From contig JALGQZ010000008.1 of assembly GCA_023105745.1 (NCBI GenBank), positions 24,627,866 through 24,691,865 of the forward strand: a stretch of 64,000 nucleotides of DNA, given 5' to 3'. The notes beneath the pieces are model-generated. The model was not told where the DNA came from. It made no database searches and saw only the letters and a list, made by a program, of their open reading frames with translations. This DNA comes from Austropuccinia psidii. Lineage: Eukaryota; Basidiomycota; Pucciniomycetes; Pucciniales; Sphaerophragmiaceae. Of the stretch, positions 33,225-44,103 are shown piece after piece. The position numbers and the translations under genes are program-made. Numbering within the stretch: the stretch's first letter is position 1; each line of letters starts with the position of its first letter.

Positions 33225-34896
33225 TCATTTTACTGCATGCTCTAGTTCTTCTGGAAGTTGTGTCAGGAGTTTGTGATTCCTCATTTGGATGTTCATCTGA
33301 GGATCAATGGCTTTGAGTCTTTTAGACTGTCTAAGAAACCACTCATATGGATCTTTGTCCACAGAGTATTTTTCATTTTCAAATGACATGGTCTTTTGCC
33401 ATATCCAAGTTCCATTACTGTACTTTTGGATGATTTGATTCTTCCACCATGGCCAGTTTCTTCTGCCATGGATTTCTTTCATTTCTGTGTACCATATACT
33501 TGCATGACCTTTAAATGAAGTATTCAATATAGCAGTGATCCAGTAGTCTGGTATGCTTGGTACATCAATGAAGAGTCCATCAATATAATATATGAGTTCC
33601 ATATGATCATATTCTCCTGATCCAGAGAATTTGGGCCAGTTGGAGGTCTCAGGAAGCTGTTTCAAGGCTTCCTTCTCTGAATAAGACATGCCATCTCCAC
33701 CCTGGTATTGTGATGGATATCTTGCCTTATTCAACATCATGGCATCTGGTTTGATGTCATCTGGCTGATATGGATTCTCCATACCTTGGCCTTGTGGTTG
33801 TGGCTTCAAGCTATGATAGGCATTAAACAATTTGTTAATGTCTTGATCCAGAAACTCCCTGTCCCTTGTGCTGTGGTGTTGTTCTTCAAAGACTATATTC
33901 AGTCTTTTGTTGGTTTCTTCAGAGGCTTTTCTCAGTTGAGCATATCCTTCTTGAAGATTTTAACTATTTGTTCCAAGGAGGCTTGAGTTTGTCTCATCCT
34001 TCCTTGGCTAGCTTTAATTTCTGAAAACTGCTTTGCAGATTGTTCAGCATATTGGGACATTCTTAACCACAGTGTACAATGTTGATCTTACTCTCAGATG
34101 TGACAATGTTATGTTCAGTCTGAGTGGGGGTAATGTTTCTATTACTAGGACTACTTATTCTAGAGTGGCTTACAACTACTTCTGGTTCTTGTGCACTTCT
34201 TTTACCAAATCCAACAGCTTCTGAATCATAGGGTCTGACTCTTTCCTCCTCTGGTTGAAGGAGGCTTTGTTCTTGCCCTTGTTTCCTTGTCTTCTCCTGG
34301 AAACTTCCTGGAATTGTGAAGAATGGTGACTCTTGGCCACTGATCTGTTGGTTTCTGAATGGTGTGAAGCCACTGGAGAGCTGATTTGGCCTGCTCCTTG
34401 TGAGCCTGAAGGAATCTATGTAGGCCCTGTCTGGGTTAACTGTTCTTCTATAGCTTGGATAGTGGCTTGATCCTCCCTTATCCTCTGTGCCCTTGCCTCC
34501 AGGAGTCTGTGCTGCCTGGTAGGATTCCAGCCTTTGGTGATTTCCATAAGGTCTTTGAAGTCTATCTCTTTGAGACAGATCTTCTGGCAACTTGATCCAA
34601 GTTCTTCCCAGTGAGTTTCTAGGTTGAACCTCTTGTTGTCCATGCTCCATTGAAACAAATCTTTGAGGAGTTGGTGGATCTGAAGAACTTGATCCATATC
34701 CTTCCAGTCCTCTGGTTTGAGGTTTCTGTTGAATTGGAGTGTGAATGGCAAGGTTGATATTATCTCCCTCATTGTTTTGCCATCCACCACTGTGTCCAAG
34801 GTGTCTTCTTCCAGGTCTGCTGGTTCTGGACAATCCTTCTCTGTCTTCTGGCTGGTTCCTTTTGAAGCCAAGATCTCTGAGGTATGCAGGGGACAT
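33225..34896 (-). pseudogene. Element 2 Gag (Gag-Pol frame)
   Basis: The frame opens at ATG 34896-34894, which lies inside the 68-nt intron and one base after the TGA that ends unspliced ORF1. The first 277 codons (34063-34896) are Arg/Gln/Ser/Pro-rich, poor in hydrophobic residues and wholly overlap ORF1. A frameshift near 34000 leads to 33225-33830, which holds the capsid-like core (WPKFSGSGEYDHMELI, DYWITAILN, IWYTEMKEIHGRRNWPWW, PYEWFLRQSKRLKAI). Gag builds the virus-like particle. The order Gag then zinc knuckle then protease continues downstream. Confidence 0.82.
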
Positions 34897-35244
34897 ATCA
34901 GTGTTTGCAAGCAGTCAAAAACTTTATGTTCTTAGGGTATTTACCTTTGACTGTGCCTTGTACAAATTTTTTTTCTGCTGACTTGGGCAGTTTGCCTTTG
35001 GAAGTTACAACTGGGTTAATAATTGTAATCTTTCCTGTACAAGTGGTTAAGGTTGGTTTACCTTGTATGGATGCAGAGTTTCGTGGTTTTCTACTTCTCT
35101 GAGTGGCTATGGGTGTCCACCTTTTGGCTGTAATGAGACCTTCACTGTGCCTCTTTCCTTTGCCCTTGCTGCCCTCTGGTTCTGAGGGTGTCACTGGTGT
35201 GTTGGCCTGTGACTGGGTCTCAAGTGGGATGTAATTTTCTTCCA
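34176..35244 (-). pseudogene. Element 2 ORF1 (spliced), one nonsense codon
   Basis: Predicted from a splice-formed start: A35793 plus TG 35244-35243 gives ATG, with A at -3 and G at +4. Exon 2 (34945-35244) encodes 100 residues of Lys/Ser/Thr/Pro-rich sequence. The 68-nt intron (34877-34944) then joins it to exon 3 (34176-34876), with hydrophobic helices (DMDQVLQIHQLLKDLFQW) and a charged C-terminal LLDLVKEVHKNQK. The frame is open except for TAG 34416-34418, which is CAG in element 3. In the overlapping Gag frame the same base only changes Thr to Ile. The function of ORF1 is unknown; the helices could oligomerise. Confidence 0.65.
34877..34944 (-). other. Element 2 predicted 68-nt intron 2 (ORF1/Gag-Pol switch)
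   Basis: Donor GTAAAT, acceptor ATACCTCAG. Retained, it ends ORF1 with TGA (34900-34898), and the Gag-Pol ATG starts at 34896 (TGATATG). Removed, it fuses ORF1 codon 100 to the second frame. The size is typical of rust introns. Its length is identical in all three elements. Confidence 0.65.
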
Positions 35245-35792
35245 CTGAATCAAGGCAGGAAAAAAGAGGGCTTATGTCAGTTAAGACTTCTCAAGGATGC
35301 TGGTTTTGCACGTCTAAGATTGGCCTCTGGGCTTGTATGTTACTACAATGTGCCCTGTATAATGACAGTGTAATTGAATCAACAATTTCACTTCAGAATT
35401 ACAGCTTTTGGTACCCTGTCACACTGTTTGTGTGCCAGTATCCCACAGATACACTTGTGGTTTTCAAGTGTATTCTGTACAAGTGGTTTTGTATAAGTGT
35501 TATTGAGTTAACAATACACTTAACCACGCCTCAACTGATGGTTTTTCAGTCAGAGGTGTCCTTATTCAGTCAAGAATACAGGACTTATTGATGGCTTATG
35601 TGTTTTTATATACAAAACACGCCAAAAATATTTATTTTCAGTGGGTATTAACCACGTGAATGATACTCTTATAATATGAGTATATATAAAGAAAAGGATA
35701 AAGATATATAAAATATATATCTTAATAGAGAAATCACGCCTAAAAAAAGATAAAACACTTGTTAATAAGTCATAAAAAGAGAAAAGACTTAC
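35245..35792 (-). other. Element 2 predicted leader intron 1
   Basis: Donor GTAAGT at 35792-35787, 30 nt after the primer-binding site. Acceptor is a pyrimidine-rich tract ending GATTCAG at 35245. Length 548 nt. The last exon-1 base is A35793. Confidence 0.65.
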
Positions 35793-35821
35793 TTATAAGG
35801 TCCAAAAAACGATTTAAAACA

Positions 35822-35838
35822 CGGCCAGGCCCCCAAAA
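35822..35838 (-). promoter_or_regulatory. Primer-binding site, element 2
   Basis: TTTTGGGGGCCTGGCCG on the minus strand, directly after the 5' LTR. Same sequence in all three family-A elements. Confidence 0.7.
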
Positions 35839-37264
35839 TGTCAGGATGAGTCTATGTTGAAGAAGTAATAAGGCTATTTACAACTAAAACTATGACTGTG
35901 ACACGGTAAAAATGGTTTTAAAAGATAATAAATTTGATAATGGATGATTAAATTAAGATTTTAAGGGCTTTACTATAGAGATATAGTGGTGGTGAGCGCT
36001 GCTGAGAGCCCTGGGTGCAGCTTTATCTGTTGGGTTACAATAATAAAAGACTACAATAATTAAATTTATAATTATACCTGATGATTATTAACCAAGCGCA
36101 GAACTGTTTTTGACAGTTTACTACGTAGGTTATTCAAGAGCAGGATGAGGAGATGATTTTGGCTGTGAAAAGCCGTCCTTTTATCCTGAAATTGGGGTGG
36201 AAAGGCTGCTAGACCTTTCCTCGTAGAGGAAGTGAAGATTTTTCACTCTCCAGGACAGGCTTGTGGTTTACAAACAGCCTGTATACCCTGTATTGGGCTC
36301 AGATGTGGTTTTGAAACCACATCTGGGCGGTTTTCACCAATACAGGGTGAAAATTTTCATCTGGGGACCTCACAGCCTGATTCTGACGTGTATGACGCGT
36401 AGAATTCTGTACAGAAACTGTATGGGACCCCAGTATTGGCTGACATATGAGGTATTGAAGTAAAAACATGCTTTTTCGTCTATTTGACACCTCATATTCT
36501 TGATTATGGGATATTATTCCATGGTAAGGCTGTATATGACAGCAGGTGGGATTTTGACCTTAAACCAGCCATAACTCTGTCAGTTTTTGTAATATAGACC
36601 TACAAATTGGTTCATTGGATAGCTCTGTATGAGCTCTACACAATGGTACCCAATTTGGTATGGTTATCATGAAATATGGCAAAGTTATCCCATGTACAAG
36701 GTTTTTTGTACATAGGCATGGTTTGGGCAAAAAGCTGTATTGAGCTTGTTTGCCTCATAACTTCTGTTATAGCTGAGATATGAAGGAGTGAATGGAACCA
36801 TCAGATAGCCCTGATTGTGCTCTTTCCAAAGATACCCCACTTCAGGTATCCCACACTAAAACTGTAGAAGTTAGCTGAGAGGTGAATGTTTTGTTCACCC
36901 TTATTTGGCCTGAAATTGACCATAACTCCAGTAATATTGGTGCTAGCTCAGTTTGGCTGGTACCATTGGATAGCCCTGGCTTAGAGCTTCATTTTGAATA
37001 CCCATTTGATGGGGTTAAGCCTCTCCTTCTAGATTTTAGATGAGAGTTGAAAATTAAGGTTTATGCTCAGCAATAACTTTGTTATTTCTTGTCCTATGGT
37101 GATGGGACTTATATTTTCAGAAAGAGGTAAGTTTCCTCTATATTTTGATACCTTTTGAGCTAATTTGGCTCAGCTCCATGTTTTGGTGGTATCTTGGCTA
37201 TACCATTGGTTTATGGTATTTTGGCTGTCATGCTTGTGCTCTGGTTTTGAGTCACAGGCTGACA
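35839..37264 (-). repeat. Element 2 5' LTR
   Basis: 1,426 bp, TGTCAGGATGAG...CTGACA, followed by the TSD ACAAC. It is about 2% different from its partner in the part compared. The 12-bp hairpin is at 36300-36325. Confidence 0.94.
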
Positions 37265-37269
37265 ACAAC

Positions 37270-38177
37270 ATAGCCTTCTTCTGACGCGTAGGACATGTAG
37301 AATGCTGTACAGAAACTGTATGGGACCCCAGTATTGACTTATGTATGAGGTATTGAAGTATAAACATGCTTCTTTGTTTTTTTGACACCTCATAACCATG
37401 GTTATCGGATATTATCCCATGGTAAGGCTGTATTGGCCAGAATGTGGGATTTTGACCTTGAAACATCCATAGCTTTGTCAGTTCTTGAGATATAAAACTC
37501 AAAACTGGTTTGGTGTGTATCCCTGTATGTGTTATACACAATGGCACCTTATTTGATATGGTTATCATGAAATATGGCCAAGCTAACCCATGTACAAGAT
37601 ATTTTGTACATATGCGTGTTTTAGGCAAAAGCTGTTTTGGCCTTGTTTGCCCATAGCTTTTGTTCTAGTTGAGATATGAGGAAATGGATGACACCATCAG
37701 ATAGCCCTGATTTTGCGCTTTCCAAAAAGACCCCACTTTAGGTATCTCACACTAAAACTGTAGAAGTTAGATGTGAGGTGAATATTTTGTTCACCCTTAT
37801 TTGGCCTGAATTTGACCATAACTTCTGTAATACTGGTGCTAGCTCAGTTTGGCTGGTACCATTGAATAGCCCTGACTTGGAGCTTCATTTTGAATAACCA
37901 TTTGATGGGGTTAAGCTACTTACTCTGTATTTCAGATTAGAGGTGAAAATTAAGGTTTATGCTCAGCAACAGCTTTGAGCAGGAGTAACTTTGTTATTAT
38001 TTGTCCTATGATGATGGGACTTTTATATTTGGAAAAGGGTGAGTTTCCCCTTATTTTTGATACCTTTTTGAGGTAATTCGGCTCAGCTCCATGTTTTGGT
38101 GGTATCTTGGCTATACCATTGGTTTATGGTATTTTGGCTATCATGCTTGTGCTCTGGTTTTGAGTCACAGGCTGACA
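37270..38177 (-). repeat. Element 1 5' LTR, second piece
   Basis: Resumes the LTR broken at 27579 (ATAGCCTTCTTCTGAC matches the 3' LTR at 17970) and ends CTGACA before the outer TSD ATTCC. Confidence 0.92.
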
Positions 38178-38182
38178 ATTCC

Positions 38183-39144
38183 AATAGTAATGTTTATTTT
38201 GTCATTTTACTAATCAAGCACTGATATATTTGACCTAATTAGGAAGAATTCATTATTAATTCATCAACCAGCCAGATACAACAGCTCCAAAAATTGTGGG
38301 TGTTCACTTATCTCACACAAGGAGGCCAAGCCAGTTATCTCTTCTCAGAATTTATTGTTGTCACTTGAGCTGCACTCACAGCTCCTGAAGATTCCACATG
38401 GGAATGACCTTCCAAAAATAAAATCCCTAATACTATTTTTAAAAACATCACTCCAGCATCATCAAAAGAAAAGACTAGCATTGCTCTTGGATAGAGAAAC
38501 CCCAAATGGAAAATCAGAAAATTCTCTGTGGTTAAATAAACCATCATCCTTAACTAGAAGAATAAATTTGATACATAGCACCACAAAGAAGCAAGTAAAC
38601 AACCTCCAAGGCTCCTTCAGCCCTACTCCCTTGGGCTGTCTGCTTTCATATGACATGGGACTAGGCAAATCAATTCAGTGCATATCACTCATATGTATGA
38701 CTCTTCAAGATTCCAAGAGAGATATTCCACCATCCATCCAGTTTTTTAATAAAAAAATTAAAACATTCCACACTCATAATATTATAACCTTGTTTGATAA
38801 AGAATTGGGAAGATGAATTCAAATTACACACAGACATATCCCTACTAAAACTTGTGTCACCTATCATGGGAAGAAAAGAAAGGAGATTGGAATTAAAAGA
38901 TGGTCCACAGTTGATATTGTAATAGCCAGCTATCATTTGTTAGCCCATATGTTTGGTCAGCCTAATAATATATAAAGATCTTGGATTTACCATAGTGAAT
39001 GGTACTGAGTTTTTAAGCTTGTTATTTAGAAATGGGGAATTCTGATGAAAGATTTATAAATTAAATTGACATAAATAGTCAGATAAGAAGTCAGGAGTCA
39101 ACCTCCTTCAAAGGAATTGTTGAAATCCAAACATCCAGATGCAT
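38183..39144 (+). pseudogene. SNF2-like helicase remnant, ATPase part
   Basis: Continues the frame broken at 17457. HQPARYNSS is followed by LKTSLQHHQKKRLALLLDRE and then LLSYDMGLGKSIQCISLI, the Walker A motif of SNF2/RAD5-type ATPases (usually DDMGLGKT). Further on, TCVTYHGKKRKE and VDIVIASYHLLA match the next motifs, all in one frame. Stops at 38211, 38814, 38973 and 39006 kill it. The frame loses similarity after about 39010, before the DEAH box, and no C-terminal helicase lobe is present. SNF2 proteins remodel chromatin or act in repair. This family is multicopy and often transposon-linked in rusts. Confidence 0.75.
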
Positions 39145-39149
39145 TTTCC

Positions 39150-40557
39150 TGACAGGATGAAACTATGACAAAGATTTAAGTAGGCTAATTACAGCTTTGA
39201 CTATGTTTGTGACACGGTAAAAATGATTTTAAAAAGATGTATAAAGTTTCAAGATTGTTTAAAATGAAATTAAAGGGCTTTACTATACTAGGTATAGTGG
39301 TGGTGAGCTCTATTGAAAGCCCTGGGTGCAGCTTTATCTGTTGGGTTACAATAATTTAAGATTATAATTATACCTGATTATTGAACCAAGATTAAAATTG
39401 TTTTTGACAGTTTACTATGTAGGTTATTTAAGAGGAGGATGAGGAGACAATTCTGGCTGTGAAAAAGCCTCCTTTTATCCTGAAATGGGGAGGAAAGGGT
39501 GCTAGACCTTTCCACGTAGAGAAATTGAAGATTTTTCACTCTCTAGGACTGGCTTGTGGTTTGCAAACAGCCTGTATAGCCTGTATTGGGCCCAGATGTG
39601 GTTTTGAAACCACATCTGGGCAGTTTTCACCAATACAGGGTGAAAACTTTCATCTGGGGACCTCACAGCCTGATTCTGATGTGTATGATGCGTAGAATGC
39701 TGTACAGAAACTGTATGGGACCCCAGTATTGACTTACTTATGAGGTATTGAAGTATTAACATGCTTCTTTGTCTGTTTGACACCTCATAATCAAAGTACA
39801 ACTGTATCCTGTCATAATACAGCTGTATTGGTCATATTGTGGGATTATACCTTTCAAATGGCCATACCTCTGTCAGTTTTTGAGATATCATGCTCAAAGT
39901 TGGTTCATTGGATATCTCTGTATGGGCTCTACACAATGATACCCCATTTGGTATGGTTATCATTAAATATGACAAAGCTATCCCATGTACAAGGATTTTT
40001 GTACATAGGCGTGGTTTGGGCAAAAAGCTCTATTGAGCTTGTTTGCCTCAAAACCTCTGTTATAGTTGAGATATGAAGAAGTGGATGGAACCATCAGATA
40101 GCCCTGATTGTGCTATTTCCAAAAAGACCCCACTTCAAGTATCCCACACTAAAACTGTAGAAGTTAGATGAGAGGTGAATGTTTTGTTCACCCTTATTTG
40201 GCCTGAAATTGACCATAACTCCAGTAATATTGGTGCTAGCTCAGTTTGACTGGTACCATTGGATAGCCCTGGCTTAGAGCTTCATTTTGAGTACCCATTT
40301 GATGGGGTTAAGCTTCTTCTTCTAGATTTTAGATGAGAGGTCAAAATTAAGGTTTATGCTCAGCAATAACTTTGTTATTTCTTGTCTTATGGTGATGGGA
40401 CTTATATTTTCAGAAAGAGGTGAGTTTCCTCTTTTGTTTTATACCTTTTGATCTGATTTGGCTCAGCTCCATGTTCTGGTGGTATCTTGGCTATACCATT
40501 GGTATATGGTATTTTGGCTGTCATGCTTGTGCTCTGGTTTTGAGTCACAGGCTGACA
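39150..40557 (-). repeat. Element 3 3' LTR
   Basis: 1,408 bp, beginning TGACAGG instead of TGTCAGG and ending CTGACA. Its first 230 bp resemble the element 2 LTR (GACACGGTAAAAATG) more than its own partner. The 12-bp hairpin is at 39593-39618. Confidence 0.88.
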
Positions 40558-40577
40558 TACCCTCCCTCTAAAAAAGG
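40558..40577 (-). promoter_or_regulatory. Polypurine tract, element 3
   Basis: Purine run ending AGAGGGAGGGTA on the minus strand, against the 3' LTR. Confidence 0.75.
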
Positions 40578-41900
40578 CTCATCATTGATGCGACTGTTCA
40601 GTCCTCCTAGAGGCCCTGAATCTTCTTAGATGAAGGATCCCATCTGGTATGGCATCTTCTGCCAACCATTTGTCTTTATCGGCTGTTTGGTGTTTGAATC
40701 TGACTAATTATTGTCTTTGATCCTTTCCAATAAGTCTGATCTTCCTGGCCCTGATGATTTTACTCACAGGTCCTGGGGAATCCTCCACTTCCACTATATC
40801 AGGTGGTGTGGGGTTCTTTTTCCTGGAGGGGAATTTATCCTCCCCTATTTGGAAGTATGGTTTGACTAAACTCACTGGGAAGACTGGGTGCTTCCTGGAA
40901 ATGTCCTCTGTAAGTTTGACTTCCACTGCATTCTTTCCTATCAACTTAATGATAGTGAAAGGCCCTACAAATGAGTCCCTCATCTTCTTGGTTCCTTTAA
41001 GATTATTAAAGTTCAGTGTAGACACTAGCACTTGGTCCCCTTCCTTAAAGTCAGGTTCCATGTGTGTCTTGTCCCACCTCTGTTTATTATATTCTTTTGC
41101 CTCAGCTATGCATTTGGCAGCTGTGTCACAAGCCCTTTTCCACATATCATGGAAGTCTTTGGCTGTGGGGTGGATGGTTAGAAGATTCTTTTTTAAGTTA
41201 TCCACAGGCATCAGGGGATTCCACCCTTTCTCTACCACTGCATTTATTTTTCCTGTTGTAGAGTGCTGACTTGTATTATAAGCCAGCTGGACAGCTGGTA
41301 GAAGGGTAACCCAGTCATGGGTGTATCCCTCATGGTCCTTGTATTCCATTCCATAGGCACAAAGCCCTCTAAGGATGTCTTCCATAGTCTGGATCATCCT
41401 CTCAGCTAGGCCATCTGTTTGGGGATGGTAAGCTGTGGAAAAAGCAAGCTTGGTGCCAAGAATGTCATACAAGTTGGTCCATAATTCAGATGTGAATTTT
41501 GGGTCCCTATCACTAATGATGATTTTAGGGACTCCACAGGTAGATATGATGTTATTCCAAAGTAACAGAGAAGTATCCATGGCTGTGTCCTCTTTGTGGC
41601 ATGGTAGACACCTCATGCTCTTGCTGAACCTATCAACTCTGATCAAGCAGGCATTGTAGTTTTCTTTGCCTCCTGGGACAAGTCCTGTAACCCAATCCAT
41701 GTTGATGGTCTCCCATGGGTGTTTGGGGTCTTCTATATGCTGAAGTAACCCATACTTCTTCCCATGTTTCCTATTTGCCTTTTGGCATCTTTCACAAGTG
41801 TTGATGTATTCTCCCAACTCTTGTTCCCACTTGGGCCACCAAGCTGTGTTTGCTACCCTTCCTTGGTCCTGTCTTCACTCATGTGTCCCATATAGGGGCA
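40570..41900 (-). pseudogene. Element 3 integrase, broken
   Basis: Frame 40708-41817 (369 codons) runs from the [12 protein letters not shown] part of the zinc module through [20 protein letters not shown] and [11 protein letters not shown] (complete D,D,E) to the chromodomain-like tail. A TAA at 40708-40710 replaces the Tyr of RQYLVRF in element 2. The HH half of the zinc module is cut off by an indel near 41870. Similarity to element 2 is high throughout. Confidence 0.88.
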
Positions 41901-42282
41901 GTCATGGCATTACTGCAGGATCAGGGAGATGTGGTCCCTGTCTACCACTGTGAGTGCACTTGTGTATTTTTCTCTGTGGTAGAGCAGGCCATCTATAAGG
42001 AAAAACTTGTTGTCCTTATAGGCCCTAAACCAGGGTTCTTCCAGCTGGGATTCCAGTTATGGACTCCTATACTTTTGTTGAAGGGGTTGTAGTAATATGC
42101 CACACTGTTTGTGCTTGGCATAAGACTTCAGTACTGCACTGAAAAATTCATTGTGTAGTTCTGAGGAGCCTTTTCCCAGTATGGGAGTTTCTGTTCCTTC
42201 TGAATCAGTGTTCCTATGTCAAGGGTACCACTTTCTGGCGCCCATTCAGACAATCTGAAGTTCTTCTTCCTATCGACTTCCA

Positions 42283-44094
42283 TTAAATGGATAGGAATCT
42301 TGGCTGAAACTTCAGGGTCATAAGCTGGATTGCTTTTGACATTGTCCAGTGGCCATCTGCATTGGTATGACTTTTACCTTCTTTGTATATGATGGTCATG
42401 TTCCCTCTATACTCCTTGATGGCTATTTGACATCTCAGCATGTGTCTATTGATAGTCTTCATCTTCAGTAAAGACTTCAAGGCTGTGCAGTCTGTGTAGA
42501 CTTCAAAGACTGCACCCTCCAAATAATAATGGAGTTTCTCTAGAGCCCAGACTAGACATAGACATTCAGTCTGGGTGGCCCCATACCTGGCTTCTGAATC
42601 TTTCAGCTACCTTGAGATGTAGCAAATTACTCCCTCTCTTGGTTCACCATCTACAATTTGTCTTTGGTGGAGAGCTGCTCCTAAGCCTTGGCTACATTCT
42701 GCATCTATATATAACTTGAATGGTAGTTCAAAGTCAGGTAAGATGAGCACAGGTGCATTTGTGAGTTCATATTTGATCCTCTCATATGCATCCCTCCTTT
42801 CCTTGGTTATTTCAAAAACTACATCTTTTGAACATAACTTGTATAAACTACTAGTTATGTGTGCAAAGCTTTTGATGTGTTTTCTATAGTAACTAGCAAA
42901 CCCAAGAAACAATTGCATTTCTTTGATTCTTTTTGGTACTGGCTTTTGCTGTACTGCTGCTACTTTATTCTGGTCAATTGCCAGACTAAGACCTGAGACT
43001 TTATCTCCTAGAGCTAGTAACTCTTGTTGGCAAAAATTGCATCTTTTAAGTGAAATTTTGAGATTTATGGGTGTGAATTTACTTAGTACTCTGTCTATGT
43101 ATTGCACCTGGTCCTCTCATGTCTCTGAGTATATAATGATATCATCAATATATACCACCATCCAGCCTTCCAGTATTTCTTCCTGGAATATTGTGTCCAT
43201 CATCCTTTGGAAATGGGCTGGTGCATTTTTGATGCCAAAGGGCATCCTGGTATATTCATATATGCCCATATGGAATATTATTCTGATTAATTTCATGGAG
43301 TTTGGTTTACCTCCATTTTGGTGGAAGCCTTTCATACCATCCATTTTGGTTATGTATTTGGCTTTTTCCAGTTTATTGAAGGCATGGGGTATCCTGGGTA
43401 TAGGGTACCTGTCTGCTTTTGTGCAGTTGTTCAGAGCTCTGAAGTCTCCACACAGTCTAGAATTGCCATAATGCCAGGTGATTAGGACAGGTGTGGTGAT
43501 TTCCACTATTTCATCATGTCCAATCTTCCTGATGACATCCATATCCAGGAGTTCATTGATATGTTTCTCAATTTCTTTCCTGGTTTCCAGGCTTTCTGGA
43601 TAAGGAGGTCTCCTAAGCATGGGTGGATAAGGCCTTTCCACATCTAGATATAGTTCTATATCATGGCCTTTGATCTTGCCTAATGGCTCTTCACCAATGG
43701 CAAATGCTGGTCTGTTCTTTCTCAGCATCTTCAGTAGACTTAGTTTTTGTTTACTGGTGAGGGTAGTGCTAAACTGTCCCTCTCTGAATTCCTTAAGAAG
43801 TTCTTCTAGTGGATCCTGAGAAGATATCTGGTATATATGAAGTGAAAATTTCTTTTCCTTGTTAGTACCAATGGTGATGTGCCTATTTTTACTGTTGTAA
43901 ATGTCTATGCCATACATCCTCTGGTAATCTGTTCCCATCAAAAACCCTTGGATGTGGGCATCATTAAGCACTACAAACTCTGGGTTGAAGCTGATATTAC
44001 CCTTCCTGTGGGGTATAATTATCTCTTTGGTAATTGTCCCAATGGAAGTCATCTTCCCTGATGCACTTTTAAAGTTCTTTGCCTTAGTGGGCAA
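42283..44094 (-). pseudogene. Element 3 reverse transcriptase and RNase H, broken
   Basis: Three frames in one phase. 43117-44094 runs from the protease tail through the RT fingers and palm to VVYIDDIIIYSET. 42607-43107 is the RT thumb and RNase H start (LYIDAECSQGLGAALHQRQ). 42283-42522 is the RNase H end ([12 protein letters not shown]). They are separated by stops. RT Asp in ITKMDGMKGFH and YIDD are present. A small deletion near 42350 removes part of the NADGLSRW linker. Confidence 0.87.
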
Positions 44095-44103
44095 GAGCTG
44101 TTT

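Larger units (their letters stand above)
27580..37264 (-). mobile_element. Family-A Ty3/gypsy element 2, nearly intact
   Basis: A complete minus-strand chromovirus-like element of 9,685 bp: 5' LTR 35839-37264, PBS, intron-containing leader, ORF1, overlapping Gag-Pol, polypurine tract, 3' LTR 27580-29018. Its 5-bp TSD ACAAC (27575-27579 and 37265-37269) lies in the 5' LTR of element 1. By eye its LTRs differ at about 5 of the first 220 positions (near 2%), less than element 1, consistent with the nesting order. Gag-Pol is in one frame from about 33830 to 29043 with only four stops. One ORF1 codon is nonsense. Domain order PR-RT-RH-INT-chromo places it in Ty3/gypsy. Confidence 0.94.
17458..38177 (-). 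mobile_element. Family-A Ty3/gypsy element 1, with nested insertions
   Basis: The element runs on the minus strand from its 5' LTR (two pieces, 27078-27579 and 37270-38177) to its 3' LTR (17458-18857). ATTCC flanks both outer ends (17453-17457 and 38178-38182), proving one insertion event. Inside sit a solo LTR (25469-26905, TSD ATGGG) and complete element 2 (27580-37264, TSD ACAAC). Without these and their duplicated bases the element is about 9.6 kb, like element 2 (9,685 bp). By eye over the first 220 bp its two LTRs differ at about 11 positions (near 5%). The coding region has at least two frameshifts and many stops. It is inserted in the SNF2-like pseudogene. Confidence 0.93.
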
